The translations under genes were made by a program, and so were the position numbers. From Bacteroidota bacterium (GTDB lineage Bacteria > Bacteroidota > Bacteroidia > UKL13-3), in contig CANKQY010000008.1 in the NCBI GenBank assembly GCA_947485745.1, positions 1 to 49,082 of the forward strand: 49,082 nt of DNA, read 5' to 3'. The stretch's first letter is position 1; every line of letters begins with the position of its first letter. The notes below the pieces were generated by a model. The model was not told the origin of the DNA. It did no database searches and worked only from the letters and a program-made list of their open reading frames with translations. Below are positions 18,111 through 27,858 of the stretch, piece after piece.

Positions 18111-18810
18111 AAATACTAAAATTATTTCCCTAAGCGGAGTTTCCATTTTCCAGCAAGATAACCTGGTTTTGTCGGATGTGAACCTAGAAATTTTTGAAGG
18201 TGATTTTATTTACCTGATTGGCAAAACTGGAAGTGGCAAAAGTTCCTTACTTAAGGTCCTTTATGGTGAATTACCATTTGAAAAAGGAATAGGCATGCTC
18301 TCCAATTTCGACTTAAGTAAACTTAAAAGTGCTCAATTGCCTCTTTTAAGAAGGGAATTGGGTATTGTGTTTCAAGACTTTCAATTACTCCAAGATAGGA
18401 GTGTTTGTGACAACTTGGTTTTTGTTTTGAAGGCCACAGGGTGGAAAAACCAAATTGAAATGGATAATAGAATAAACGAGGTGCTTAAAATGGTTAATTT
18501 AAGCACCAAACTTCATAAACTTCCTTTTGAACTTAGTGGTGGAGAGCAGCAAAGAGTTGCTATTGCAAGGGCATTACTCAATAAGCCTGCCGTAATTTTA
18601 GCCGATGAACCAACGGGTAATTTAGACCCTCAAACGAGTGATGACATTTTAAAATTACTTCACCAAATTTGTTTAAATGGCACGGCAATATTAATGGCAA
18701 CACACGATTACAGGATTTTAGCCAAATACCCTTCAAAAATCATCAGATGTATTGGAGGTAAGTTAGTGAGCCATGTTTCTTTGAATGAATTTATGGAAGA
18801 AGTTGGATAA
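18103..18810 (+). CDS. ftsE: FtsE-like ABC transporter ATPase
   Basis: The ATPase partner of FtsX. FtsEX transmits ATP hydrolysis across the inner membrane to control cell-wall hydrolases at division. Its 235 residues show Walker A as GKTGSGKSS (about 41-49), the Q-loop FQDFQLL, the signature [16 protein letters not shown], Walker [14 protein letters not shown] and the switch histidine in MATHDYR. Start is the ATG that overlaps the upstream 69-residue gene. No ftsX follows: the next gene is convergent and overlaps the last 20 bases. LolD-type or other MacB-like ATPases share these motifs, so the FtsE call rests on overall resemblance and the short Gly-rich loop. Confidence 0.8.
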   Translation: MTKNTKIISLSGVSIFQQDNLVLSDVNLEIFEGDFIYLIGKTGSGKSSLLKVLYGELPFEKGIGMLSNFDLSKLKSAQLPLLRRELGIVFQDFQLLQDRSVCDNLVFVLKATGWKNQIEMDNRINEVLKMVNLSTKLHKLPFELSGGEQQRVAIARALLNKPAVILADEPTGNLDPQTSDDILKLLHQICLNGTAILMATHDYRILAKYPSKIIRCIGGKLVSHVSLNEFMEEVG

Positions 18811-19906
18811 TCTTTTGAGCATTTTTTAACACATCAAATTCACTTCCTATTATTTTAGCCCTTTCTAATAATAGATCGGTTGTAAACTCCTGTTTCATTA
18901 ATTCATCAATTTTTTGGATAAATTCCGAGTTGTTTTTGGCAATGATACAAGCATCCTCTAGCCCACTTCCTTCCACCATTTGAGGATTTACTAAAACAAA
19001 TCTTCCTTGAAACATCACATTAATTAATTTCAATTTAATTCCCGTAGGTTGAAAAGTTGGTAAGATATTGATATGAGCTTCCTGAATATGTTTGTCAATT
19101 TCTATTGGTGTTAATCCTTCTAATAAATGAATATTGCTATTTTGGGAAGCTGCATTCCTAATTTCAGGAGAAAACTCGTCGCCAGCAATTTTAAGAATAT
19201 AAGATGATTGATTAAATACTTTTTCAATAAGAAAAATTGCGGCTTGCTGATTTTCTGAAACACTTAATTTACCATGATAGAAACAAAAATTCCCCTTTCC
19301 CATTATGATTTTATAATTGGAGTTACCATGAAATGCAGGAATCAACTGAACTTTTGATCCATAAATACCATTGAGTTGAATCCTGTCTTTTTCACTGATT
19401 GCTAAAATGTAATTTGCTTGATGAAGTTTTAATTCAAAGCTCTTTAAGAGAAAAGCCTCCGCAAGGAAATACAGTTTCTTAGCTATTTTTTTTTCAGATA
19501 AGGCTAGTAGCTTATAATAATCATGTTCAATATTATGGGTTCGAACCAATTTTATTCTATGGCTTAGGGATGGCTGGTTTAAAAAATAACAGCAATGAAT
19601 AGCTTCAAATAAAATCGGTGCATTATCTGCCTGAAGATTTTTTAATAAGCTAGCATTCTTTCTTGAACTAACTACGTAGGGCAACCAGAATTCAACCACC
19701 AATTTCTTGCGTTGATAATAATATACCTTTTCACAATATTTTTCTAAGTCGATTTGTTGTGTTCTTTTTCCGTATTCAAAGCAGTGCAGCGTAATTTTAA
19801 CCCCTAACTCATGTAAAGCTTTTACACGGTAAAACACATCAATTACACCACCATAATTGGCCGGGAAAGGAATATCAAATGCTATTATATGTATAGTTTT
19901 AGTCAA
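18791..19906 (-). CDS. Glycosyltransferase, GT-B fold
   Basis: A probable sugar transferase of 371 residues with a Rossmann-like N-terminus (IHIIAFDIPFPANYGGVIDV) and a C-terminal half with YHGKLSVSENQQAA, ILKIAGDEFSP and HINILPTFQPTGIKLKLINVM, the usual places of donor-nucleotide and acceptor contacts in GT-B enzymes. It starts with TTG at 19906 in a TTGA overlap with the upstream glycosyltransferase stop, so both are likely translated together. Its end overlaps ftsE by 20 bases in the convergent direction. Donor and acceptor cannot be told. The pair suggests synthesis of a surface glycan or glycolipid. Confidence 0.8.
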   Translation of the reverse strand: MTKTIHIIAFDIPFPANYGGVIDVFYRVKALHELGVKITLHCFEYGKRTQQIDLEKYCEKVYYYQRKKLVVEFWLPYVVSSRKNASLLKNLQADNAPILFEAIHCCYFLNQPSLSHRIKLVRTHNIEHDYYKLLALSEKKIAKKLYFLAEAFLLKSFELKLHQANYILAISEKDRIQLNGIYGSKVQLIPAFHGNSNYKIIMGKGNFCFYHGKLSVSENQQAAIFLIEKVFNQSSYILKIAGDEFSPEIRNAASQNSNIHLLEGLTPIEIDKHIQEAHINILPTFQPTGIKLKLINVMFQGRFVLVNPQMVEGSGLEDACIIAKNNSEFIQKIDELMKQEFTTDLLLERAKIIGSEFDVLKNAQKIIQLLP

Positions 19907-20997
19907 TGAAGTGATTTGTAAATTTCAACTAATTTTACTGATTCAATTTGCAAATTATAGGCTTGAGCAGCTTTTAAACAATTATTTTGCAAATTTTGAT
20001 ATAACTTATTATCTTTAAGTAGCTTATTAATATTTACTATCAATGCCTGCTCTGAACAATCAGTTAAAACTGCTACAGGAAATCTTTCATTGAATTTTTG
20101 ATACTCTAAAAAATTAGCGCAAATTTGAGGAATACCTGCATGCATATAATCAAAAAACTTATTAGCTAAAGAATATTGATAACTAAGTCCTTTTGCCTCA
20201 AGAATATTACAACCTATATAAGCTTTTTTTGTTAATGCTGGTAGCTCTTTAGGCTCAACAAATCCTAAGAATTTAACCTTACTTTGAATTTTCATTTCAC
20301 TTACCTGTTCCCTTAATTTCTTACTTAAATCGCCTTCTCCGGCAATCCATAATTCTGCCTCTAAAAAGTTCATGACTTTTATAAGTTGTGTTAAGCCTCT
20401 CCCATCATTCAAAGCACCTTGGTATAAAATTATTTTTTGTGGTGTCTCCTTTTGCAAATTTTCTTCAGACAAAACAGGAACATTCATTATTGTTGTAAAT
20501 ATTGTCTGGTATTGTTTGGTAAACAATTCTGCCAAAACTGGTCCAACTGTATAACATTTATCTGCCAAAGGAATACAAGTATTCGCAAACAGTTGCCATA
20601 TTGCCTTAGTTATTCTCCTGCCTTCAAGCTCTGGAACTTCCGTAAAATATTCATGTGCATCGAACACTAATTTAATGCCTTTCAGTCGGGCCACTATGGT
20701 ATTGGGAAGTATGGTATCTAAGTCTATTGCAACATGGATATCTGTTTTAACAAACATTAAAAACCAGAGTAAGCGAAGGTTATATTCTAGGTAAAACCAC
20801 TTTCCTTTTTCAAAAAAGCAACTTAATCGTTTCTGACTATAATTCTCATTCCGCAATTGGATTGAATCCTTTTTTACCCTGCCAACTAGTAATACATCAA
20901 ACCCCGCTAAAAACAAAGTATTTGCGTGTCGTTGCATCCTTTGATCATAACTTAAGTCGTTGGTTACCGTAAAAACTATTCGCTTTTTTTTGTCCAA
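19903..20997 (-). CDS. Glycosyltransferase family 4-like
   Basis: A 364-residue GT-B enzyme. The N-terminal domain opens with IVFTVTNDLSYDQRMQRHAN, a stretch typical of a Bacteroidota group of family 4 transferases. The C-terminal domain has ILYQGALNDGRGL, ELWIAGEGDL and VKFLGFVEPKELP. The final signature is relaxed (LANKFFDYMHAGIPQIC) compared with the common E-x7-E motif. It starts with TTG at 20997, 22 bases inside the end of recQ, and its TGA overlaps the TTG of the next transferase. No membrane helix is apparent, so it probably works at the inner face of the membrane. Confidence 0.82.
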   Translation of the reverse strand: MDKKKRIVFTVTNDLSYDQRMQRHANTLFLAGFDVLLVGRVKKDSIQLRNENYSQKRLSCFFEKGKWFYLEYNLRLLWFLMFVKTDIHVAIDLDTILPNTIVARLKGIKLVFDAHEYFTEVPELEGRRITKAIWQLFANTCIPLADKCYTVGPVLAELFTKQYQTIFTTIMNVPVLSEENLQKETPQKIILYQGALNDGRGLTQLIKVMNFLEAELWIAGEGDLSKKLREQVSEMKIQSKVKFLGFVEPKELPALTKKAYIGCNILEAKGLSYQYSLANKFFDYMHAGIPQICANFLEYQKFNERFPVAVLTDCSEQALIVNINKLLKDNKLYQNLQNNCLKAAQAYNLQIESVKLVEIYKSLH

Positions 20998-22889
20998 TTT
21001 AATTGTTGTTGTGAATTGAGTTGCAATATACCTCTATCTATTAAAATCCTTAATACACCTACCAAATCATCTTCTCTGTAATCTTTTAACTGATGAACCA
21101 ATTCTTTTATACATAAGCCATCCAGCCAGTTTAACTTGGCTAAATTTTCAATTAACAGTGTAATTTTTGAATCTGTCCAAAACACCCTTAACTTTTCTTT
21201 ACATATGTCGCAAGTACCACAATCAAGTGCATTTTTTTCATCAAAATAACTTAAAATCACCCTACTCCTGCACTTCAATGAATTCTCTGAATAATGTATC
21301 ATTGCCTCTAATTTCTCCTGCTCAGCCTCTTTCCTTTGTTTAATAAAAGCAGGATTTAACTTCAAATATTTTGCATCTACCCTTTCGCTTTTGAAAAATA
21401 TTTGAGGTTTCGTTTTTTGTAAAACATAATCTATCACGCCTAATAAGTGTAATTTATTTAGTTTTTCTTGCAATTGGCTAATGCTGCAATTGAGCTTCAT
21501 AGAAATTACCTTTTCACTAATTGGCACGTAATAATCAAAAAGACCACCATAGCTTCTGAGTAATATTTTTATTAAATCATCGTACTGTTCGTGCTCAACT
21601 TGAAAAGTATATAACTCACTACCTTTTAGCAGTACTTTCATTTTGGAAGGTTGGTTAAGAGCCTCACTCATATGAATAATATCCAATTGCGACAATAATT
21701 TTAAGGCATTCAAAACTATTACAGGATTCATTTGAATATGCTTTGAAAAGATACCTAAATCAAAATCAAAGCCCTCTTCTTGAAAATTTCCAATAGGCAA
21801 TTGCAAATAGCTGCACAAGGAATTATAAACTCTTTTTAAAACATTTTCATCCGGATAGTTTTGAATGAGTTTAGCTCTCATGTTTTCTGCATCGGATGGA
21901 TGGTAAAGTAACAAACAATAAGCATTTTTATTGTTTCTTCCGGCTCTGCCAGCTTCTTGGTAATAGGCTTCAAGGCAATCTGGCATTTCATAATGGATTA
22001 CAAGCCTGCAATCTGGCTTATCTATCCCCATGCCAAAAGCATTGGTGCAAACCATTATTCTGGTTTTATTGTTGATCCAATCCTCTTGCCTTTTTTGTCT
22101 TAACTCTTGGTTCAAACCGGCATGGTAAAAAGATGCATTGATTGAATTTTCAACTAAAAATTGGGCTATCTCTTCTGTGAGTCTCCTATTTCTTGCATAA
22201 ATTAACCCACTGCCCTTAAGCATGGTTACGCTGTTTAATAATTTTTCGTACTTATTTTCATGGTACCGAACAACATAATGTAGGTTCAATCTTTCAAAAC
22301 TTTTTCTAAAGGAATTCTTTTGTTTAAAACCTAATTGATCCTGAATATCATTAACCACAGCCACAGTAGCAGTTGCTGTTAGCGCCATTATGGGAACATT
22401 GGGAATCAATTCTCTGATGGCCAATATTTTTCGGTATTCAGGTCTAAAATCAAAACCCCACTGACTTATACAATGTGCTTCATCAATTGCCAATAATCCA
22501 ATTTTGGTTCGAACCAAAAAATCTTTTATGAGTGTGGAACTCAATCTTTCTGGTGACACATAAAGAAACTTAACCCCACCGTTTACACAATTACTTAATA
22601 TGGTTTCAATTTCTTGGCTGTGCAACCCCGAATAAATTGCATGCGCTTTAATGCCAATTTTTGTTAGGTTTTCAACCTGGTCTTTCATTAAAGCTATTAA
22701 GGGAGAAATAACCAAACAAAGACCGTCTAGCGCCAATCCTGGCACCTGAAAACAAATTGATTTGCCACCACTAGTTGGCAATAATGCAAGGGTATCTTTT
22801 CCTGAAATTACTGATTGAATAATATCTTCCTGAAGGGGCCTAAATTGCTCATACCCCCAATAAGATTTGAGTATTTGATGGATGTTCAC
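20976..22889 (-). CDS. recQ: ATP-dependent DNA helicase RecQ
   Basis: A 3'-5' superfamily 2 helicase for recombination and replication-fork repair. Motif I is LLPTSGGKSICFQ, motif II DEAHCISQWG, motif III ALTATAT, motif V TNAFGMGIDKPD and motif VI EAGRAGRN. The RQC zinc site has four cysteines (C near 542, then CGTCDIC and the following Lys/Glu). The 637-residue protein ends after a winged-helix region, and a separate HRDC domain is not evident. It begins with GTG four bases after the lolD stop, and its last codons overlap the next glycosyltransferase, so a DNA-repair gene is embedded in an envelope operon. The orthology is clear. Confidence 0.93.
   Translation of the reverse strand: MNIHQILKSYWGYEQFRPLQEDIIQSVISGKDTLALLPTSGGKSICFQVPGLALDGLCLVISPLIALMKDQVENLTKIGIKAHAIYSGLHSQEIETILSNCVNGGVKFLYVSPERLSSTLIKDFLVRTKIGLLAIDEAHCISQWGFDFRPEYRKILAIRELIPNVPIMALTATATVAVVNDIQDQLGFKQKNSFRKSFERLNLHYVVRYHENKYEKLLNSVTMLKGSGLIYARNRRLTEEIAQFLVENSINASFYHAGLNQELRQKRQEDWINNKTRIMVCTNAFGMGIDKPDCRLVIHYEMPDCLEAYYQEAGRAGRNNKNAYCLLLYHPSDAENMRAKLIQNYPDENVLKRVYNSLCSYLQLPIGNFQEEGFDFDLGIFSKHIQMNPVIVLNALKLLSQLDIIHMSEALNQPSKMKVLLKGSELYTFQVEHEQYDDLIKILLRSYGGLFDYYVPISEKVISMKLNCSISQLQEKLNKLHLLGVIDYVLQKTKPQIFFKSERVDAKYLKLNPAFIKQRKEAEQEKLEAMIHYSENSLKCRSRVILSYFDEKNALDCGTCDICKEKLRVFWTDSKITLLIENLAKLNWLDGLCIKELVHQLKDYREDDLVGVLRILIDRGILQLNSQQQLNWTKKSE
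22502..22519. repeat. Best copy of the iterated palindrome GGTTYRAACC (18-base perfect form)
   Basis: TTTTGGTTCGAACCAAAA is a perfect 18-base palindrome inside recQ. The 10-base core GGTTYRAACC starts at 3271, 7035, 13672, 19538, 22109, 22506, 29431, 35858, 37600 and 41070. Four copies have CG at the centre and six have CA/TG. Nine lie in coding sequence, read in all three frames, and one in a leader. Function is unknown. Confidence 0.85.
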
Positions 22890-22893
22890 TTGG

Positions 22894-23544
22894 CTATAAA
22901 ATAACTCCGTCTTTAATAGTTAAAGTGCGGTCGCTTTGAGCAGCAAAAGCAAGATTGTGGGTAACAATTACAAATGTTTGATCCAATTCTTTTCTTAATT
23001 TAAAAAAAAGTTGGTGCAATTCTTCTGCCGATTTAGAATCGAGATTTCCTGAAGGCTCATCTGCTAAAATAACGGATGGTTGGTTAATTAATGCTCTGGC
23101 TACAGCCACTCTTTGTTGTTCTCCCCCACTTAATGTGCTAGGTTTATGATTTAACCTTTCATTTAACCCTAAAAAATCTAGTAATTCTTCGGCCTTTTTT
23201 TGGACTACATTATCTGCAACTCCACTTATCCATGCTGGAATACATACATTTTCAAGAGCTGTAAATTCGGGAAGCAATTGGTGGAATTGAAATACAAATC
23301 CAATTTGATTATTTCTAAACTTGGCCAACTTTTTACCGCTTAGCATTGAAACATCTTGATTATTTAATTCCAATAAGCCCTTATCTGCTTTATCCAAGGT
23401 GCCTAAAATTTGAAGCAGGGTAGTTTTACCAGCACCTGAGGCGCCTACAATAGAAACTACCTCGCCTTTAGCAACCTGCAAATTAACACCCTTTAAAATG
23501 GGCAATCCACCATAGGATTTATGAAGATTTTCTACCTTAATCAT
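22894..23544 (-). CDS. lolD: LolD-like lipoprotein-release ABC ATPase
   Basis: A cytoplasmic ATPase of the MacB/LolD group, which powers extraction of lipoproteins from the inner membrane. It shows Walker [11 protein letters not shown]-loop [16 protein letters not shown], signature [15 protein letters not shown], Walker [13 protein letters not shown] and switch histidine VTHN. The open frame extends to an ATG at 23580, but the family's N-terminus begins [11 protein letters not shown], at the ATG at 23544 (216 residues). The FHQLLPEF stretch supports LolD over FtsE. The permease partner is not adjacent. It is the first gene of the run lolD-recQ-two glycosyltransferases. Confidence 0.82.
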   Translation of the reverse strand: MIKVENLHKSYGGLPILKGVNLQVAKGEVVSIVGASGAGKTTLLQILGTLDKADKGLLELNNQDVSMLSGKKLAKFRNNQIGFVFQFHQLLPEFTALENVCIPAWISGVADNVVQKKAEELLDFLGLNERLNHKPSTLSGGEQQRVAVARALINQPSVILADEPSGNLDSKSAEELHQLFFKLRKELDQTFVIVTHNLAFAAQSDRTLTIKDGVIL

Positions 23545-23689
23545 TTTGGTCAATAATAGGCATTTTAAGCCTAAAAACATTTCATTCCAAGAAAATTGGA
23601 CACTAATTAATTAATAATCAAAAAAACAATAATAAGCTTTTGCAGTTTTTTAATATGTTCGCACAAGTAATAACCTAATAAAATTCAAA

Positions 23690-25717
23690 ATGAATTACAA
23701 GAAAATATTTGCTTCAATAGCTATATCAGCCGGTATTGTTAGTGGAATAGCCTTTATAAGCGAAAAGCCAGCCAAAGGAATTGATATCAGTGCCATAGAT
23801 AAATCAGTAAATCCTAGTGATGATTTTTACAGATATGCAAATGGGAATTGGTTAAAAAACAACCCAATACCTGCCAGTGAAAGTAGATGGGGAAGTTTTA
23901 ATATTGTTGCCGAAAGAAACAATGTTATTCTTAAACAAATATTAGAAGATGCTGCATCAGATAAGACTGCTAAAGTTGGATCAGCAAAAAATAAGGTAGG
24001 TATTTTGTACCGCTTATTTATGGATACTTTGAAAAGAGAATTACAAGGTATTAAACCCATTTTAAATGACCTAAATGCGATTAATGCAATCCAAAATAAG
24101 GAGCAACTCATTCAATCAATTAGTCAGTTTCATCAAAAAGGCATCAGGTGTTTCTTTGGATTTTATGTTGGTCAGGATTTAAAAAATAGCACCTCGTATA
24201 TTGCCTACATCTCACAAGGGGGCATTGGTTTGCCTGATCGCGACTATTATTTAAAAACGGATGCAAAATCTGTTTCAATTAGAAATGAATACTCAAAACA
24301 CATTGAAACTATAAGTGGCCTATATGGATTTGACGACAAGCAAATTTCTGCCCAAGCAGTTGCTTTTGAAACAGCATTAGCTAAGTCGTCTATGAATAGA
24401 ACTGAAAGAAGAAACCAAGAAAAACAATATAATAAAAGATCGCTAAAGCAAGTATTGAATGATTATCCTCAAGTTAATTTAGGTGGTTATTTTCAGCATT
24501 TAAATGTTAGTTCATTTGATAGCTTAATAGTTTCTCAACCAGAATTCTTTGTAACCTTAAATCAACAAATAATTGAAACGCCATTGGAGGATATTAAGTC
24601 CTACATGAGGTGGTGTTTAATGAATAATGCGTCAGGTTATTTAGACAGTAAATTAGAAAAGCAGAATTTTTATTTTTATGGAACTGTTTTAACAGGAACC
24701 AAAGAACAAAAACCTGTTTGGAAAAGAGGGATTGCCGCTGCAAATAATGTTGTGGGCGAATTACTTGGACAATTGTTTGTAGAAAAAACCTTCACTCCTG
24801 CTTCTAAGCAACGGGTCAATGCGATGGTTGACGATATTGTTGCAGCATTTAAAGTGAGGATAAATAACTTAAGTTGGATGAGCATAGAAACAAGGGAAAA
24901 GGCATTGGTGAAACTGGCTTCATTTAATAGAAAATTTGGATACCCTGATAAATGGAAGGACTATACAAATTTAGAAATCAAAGACGACTCTTATATAGAA
25001 AATGTATACCGTTCTAATGAGTTTGGATTTAAGGAAATGATAGATAATTTAGGCAAGCCTATCGACAGAGGAAAATGGGGTATGTTGCCACAAACTGTAA
25101 ATGCATATTACAGTCCAACCTTAAATGAAATAGTATTTCCAGCAGCAATTATGCAACCACCATTTTTTGATGCTTTAGCTGATGATGCTGTAAATTATGG
25201 CAGTATTGGTGCAGTAATTGGACATGAACTAACCCATGGATTTGATGACCAAGGGGCTAAATATGGTGCCGATGGTAATTTAAAAAGTTGGTGGACTGAT
25301 GAGGATAAGAAATTATTTGAGGCCAAAACCAAAGTTTTGGTAGACCAATTCAATGGCTATTTTGTTTCGGATAGCCTCCACGTAAATGGCGAGTTAACTT
25401 TAGGAGAAAATATTGCAGATATTGGAGGATTAACTATTGCCTATGAGGCATATCAGATGAGATTGAAGAAAAACCCAGGTAAAACAATTAATGGCTATAC
25501 ACCTGAACAGCGCTTCTTTATTGGCTTTGCACAAATATGGAAAAACAATATTAGGCCAGAAGCTTTGAGGAATTTAATACTAACCGACCCGCATTCACCA
25601 GGAGAGTATAGAGTGTTTGGTCCTTTAAGCAATATGCCGCAATTTTATGAGGCTTTCCAAATAAAAGAAGGAGATAAAATGTATAGGTCAGTTGATTCTA
25701 GAGCAAGTATATGGTAA
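23690..25717 (+). CDS. M13 family metallopeptidase (neprilysin/PepO-like)
   Basis: A 675-residue endopeptidase expected to cleave short peptides, probably in the periplasm since it begins with a hydrophobic signal or anchor segment (residues 4-24). The N-terminal M13 domain starts with NPSDDFYRYANGNWLK. The zinc site is HELTH (about residues 511-515) in the family block VIGHELTHGFDDQGAKYG, the third ligand lies in GENIADIGG, and the substrate-backbone motif reads VNAYYSP. The C-terminus ends MYRSVDSRASIW, where the family usually ends with a CxxW box; here Cys is absent. The M48 gene overlaps its last seven bases, so the two form an operon. Confidence 0.93.
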   Translation: MNYKKIFASIAISAGIVSGIAFISEKPAKGIDISAIDKSVNPSDDFYRYANGNWLKNNPIPASESRWGSFNIVAERNNVILKQILEDAASDKTAKVGSAKNKVGILYRLFMDTLKRELQGIKPILNDLNAINAIQNKEQLIQSISQFHQKGIRCFFGFYVGQDLKNSTSYIAYISQGGIGLPDRDYYLKTDAKSVSIRNEYSKHIETISGLYGFDDKQISAQAVAFETALAKSSMNRTERRNQEKQYNKRSLKQVLNDYPQVNLGGYFQHLNVSSFDSLIVSQPEFFVTLNQQIIETPLEDIKSYMRWCLMNNASGYLDSKLEKQNFYFYGTVLTGTKEQKPVWKRGIAAANNVVGELLGQLFVEKTFTPASKQRVNAMVDDIVAAFKVRINNLSWMSIETREKALVKLASFNRKFGYPDKWKDYTNLEIKDDSYIENVYRSNEFGFKEMIDNLGKPIDRGKWGMLPQTVNAYYSPTLNEIVFPAAIMQPPFFDALADDAVNYGSIGAVIGHELTHGFDDQGAKYGADGNLKSWWTDEDKKLFEAKTKVLVDQFNGYFVSDSLHVNGELTLGENIADIGGLTIAYEAYQMRLKKNPGKTINGYTPEQRFFIGFAQIWKNNIRPEALRNLILTDPHSPGEYRVFGPLSNMPQFYEAFQIKEGDKMYRSVDSRASIW

Positions 25718-26490
25718 AAAAGAACTTGGTGTATGCTGTTTTAGTATTACTATTATTAAGCTCGTGTGGTGGAACGTGGATACCGATAAGTATTGACCAA
25801 ACTCTCGGAGAACAAAGTAAAGCTGAAATAGATAGTCGTTCGGATGCCTTTCCTATTTTAGATGAAGCTGAGTACCCCTTACCCTATCAAAGATTAAATT
25901 TGATTAGGGATAAAATACTTTCATCTGGTAAAATAACACACCAACAAGATTTTAATTGGGAAGTTAAAATAATTGAAGATGATTCGGTTTTAAACGCATT
26001 CTGTTTGCCTGGTGGGTATATTTATGTATACACAGGATTGATTAAATACCTCGATTCGGAAGATGCTTTGGCTGGGGTATTAGCCCATGAAATAGCACAT
26101 GCAGATAAGAGACATGCTACTAAACAAATTATCAAAAACTTGGGTATTTCTTTTGTGCTGCAATATGTTATTGGTTCAAACAATTCTGGTTTATTAAATA
26201 TTGGTGCCAATTTATTGAGTTTATCTTTTAGCAGGGCAGATGAAAGCGAGGCTGATATGAATTCAGTAACTTATTTGTATCAAACTGATTATGATGCAAG
26301 AGGTGCGGCCGTTTTTTTTGAAAAATTAAAAAAGGAACAAAAAGATGAAGGAGTTACTGAGTTTTTGAGCACACATCCAAATCCTGCTAACCGAATAGAG
26401 GAAATACAAAAGAAATGGAAAGAATTAGGTGGTAATGAAGGTAAAATATACAAGGAAGAATACCAAAAAATGGTAGAAAAACTCCCCTAG
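25711..26490 (+). CDS. M48 family metalloprotease, lipoprotein
   Basis: A 259-residue periplasmic protease of the BepA/LoiP-like M48 group, which tends outer-membrane protein quality in other bacteria. The signal ends in LLSSC (lipobox, Cys near 19). The zinc motif is HEIAH (H126 and H130) and the third ligand lies in ADESEADMNSV. A C-terminal THPNPANRIEEI motif is typical of the family. It starts seven bases before the end of the M13 gene, hence coupled. It overlaps the convergent hydroxylase gene by four bases. Confidence 0.92.
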   Translation: MVKKNLVYAVLVLLLLSSCGGTWIPISIDQTLGEQSKAEIDSRSDAFPILDEAEYPLPYQRLNLIRDKILSSGKITHQQDFNWEVKIIEDDSVLNAFCLPGGYIYVYTGLIKYLDSEDALAGVLAHEIAHADKRHATKQIIKNLGISFVLQYVIGSNNSGLLNIGANLLSLSFSRADESEADMNSVTYLYQTDYDARGAAVFFEKLKKEQKDEGVTEFLSTHPNPANRIEEIQKKWKELGGNEGKIYKEEYQKMVEKLP

Positions 26491-27095
26491 TTTGGCGTTG
26501 TTCCAAATACCTTATCCCAAAAAGGCGAACTCACTCCAAATGCCTTATCTCCTTGTTTATAATGATGTTTAGCATGATGAGTCCACAAAACTTTAAGTGG
26601 AGAAAAAGGTTGGTATGCATGAATAATGAAATGAATACTTACATAAAACGCCCACCCATTTATAAATCCAGCCATAAATATAAAACTATTGTTACCCATC
26701 AAAGGATAAAATAGTGCCATGAGTATGCAAACTAGGCCAAAGCCAGGTAAAGGTGGCATTATTAGTCGTTCTGCATCCCTCGGGAATTCATGATGAATGC
26801 CATGAACTAGTCTATGGAATTTTTGAACTTTAGGACTTTCATTGATGAAATGAAATACATAACGATGGGCTAGGTATTCAAAAAGAGTCCAGAAAAGCAA
26901 GGCGAAAAAGTACACGCCTAAACTATTCAATAGATCTAAGCTACTATAAAAGTAATTTAGCACTAAAAAACCAATCCAAATTAAGCCATAAAAACAAATG
27001 GCTAATCGAGGACCGGTTTTAGTGAAATTTTCAAACTGAACATTTTCAAAAATTATCCCCTTTTCTTGGTCAGTTGCAATTAGTTTTTTGAGCAT
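26487..27095 (-). CDS. Fatty acid hydroxylase / sterol desaturase superfamily membrane protein
   Basis: A 202-residue integral membrane di-iron protein. Four hydrophobic segments surround histidine boxes: HRYVFHF (about 85-91), HRLVHGIHHEFP (about 105-116), HFIIHAYQ and HHAKHHYKQG. This is the fatty acid hydroxylase superfamily pattern (PF04116). The HGIHHEFPRD box and small size resemble fatty acid 2-hydroxylases, so 2-hydroxylation of lipid acyl chains is a reasonable inference, consistent with the sphingolipids and hydroxy fatty acids known in many Bacteroidota. There is no obvious operon partner. Confidence 0.85.
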   Translation of the reverse strand: MLKKLIATDQEKGIIFENVQFENFTKTGPRLAICFYGLIWIGFLVLNYFYSSLDLLNSLGVYFFALLFWTLFEYLAHRYVFHFINESPKVQKFHRLVHGIHHEFPRDAERLIMPPLPGFGLVCILMALFYPLMGNNSFIFMAGFINGWAFYVSIHFIIHAYQPFSPLKVLWTHHAKHHYKQGDKAFGVSSPFWDKVFGTTPN

Positions 27096-27319
27096 TTTAA
27101 AAATTGATAAGCAAATTTCAAGTTTCTAAACTAAATAAGCAAGAAGCTCAGAGAAAATCAAAATGAAACTCGAACCAATATTGAAACAAACTACCCAAAA
27201 CAGCACAAATTCCATTTTAATGAAATTAGTTTTACTGACATAATTGCACATGAATTAAAGATTTATCTTAAAAATAATTTTATTAATAAATTATTAATCA
27301 GGTATTTAGTGGTATAAAA

Positions 27320-27778
27320 TTAATCTTTTAGTTTAATTAATATTTGCTCTTTAACTTGATTCAATTCCTGCGATAAAAAAGCTGAATTAGATTTTATGGC
27401 ATTTAGATAGGGCGACAGATCTTTTAAATACAATATCTCTTTGAGCAGTAAATCGTGATAATCTAGAATTTGTTGCGCATTTTTAACGAAATCGGGCATT
27501 TTTTTGGAAATATTGATTAATTCCTGCAATTCAGCGCTTAAATCCATCTTTTTTGATGCTTCGCGGTACATAGCACCAATGCCTAGAATTAACCAATCTG
27601 GGTTAATTTGAGGAAAGTTTAAAAGGATTTTCTGAATCAATTCCAGTCCAGGTTTATTGCGCCCAGAGCCTATGTGTGTTAGCATAGGAAGGGAAATATC
27701 TAATGATGCAGCAAATGCACTCTTACTTAGCTTTAACTCATTCATAACACTTAACACACGTAAATTTAGTTCATCCAT
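27320..27778 (-). CDS. XRE family transcriptional regulator
   Basis: A 152-residue protein with an N-terminal Cro/CI-type helix-turn-helix (about residues 8-65) containing KSAFAASLDISLPMLTHIGSGRNKPGLE, shown here as consecutive family blocks. The NPDWLILGIGAMYRE stretch ends the domain. The remaining 80 residues are helical and probably dimerise the protein. The upstream region carries three regularly spaced inverted repeats with TAnnTTTG boxes within them, which suggests autoregulation. There are no phage or toxin-antitoxin neighbours. Confidence 0.85.
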   Translation of the reverse strand: MDELNLRVLSVMNELKLSKSAFAASLDISLPMLTHIGSGRNKPGLELIQKILLNFPQINPDWLILGIGAMYREASKKMDLSAELQELINISKKMPDFVKNAQQILDYHDLLLKEILYLKDLSPYLNAIKSNSAFLSQELNQVKEQILIKLKD

Positions 27779-27805
27779 GCAAACAACTGATTAATAGTAC
27801 TTAAA

Positions 27806-27858
27806 TACAAATGTAAACAAAAGAACTTACAAATGTAAATGTCTGTATACAAAAGTAA
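27806..27858 (-). promoter_or_regulatory. Probable operator array and promoter region of the XRE gene
   Basis: Three related inverted repeats of the form TTAC-N4-GTAA lie at 27806-27818 (ATAC-AAAT-GTAA), 27829-27841 (TTAC-AAAT-GTAA) and 27848-27859 (ATAC-AAAA-GTAA). On the minus strand each contains a -7-like box: TACATTTG at 27808-27815 and 27830-27837, and TACTTTTG at 27850-27857. Box spacing of 22 and 20 bases is two helical turns, so a repressor could bind all three on one DNA face. Confidence 0.55.

Noticed and set aside
18103-23544. ftsE and lolD considered as one exporter operon
   Set aside because: They are on opposite strands, 4 kb apart, and neither has an adjacent permease.
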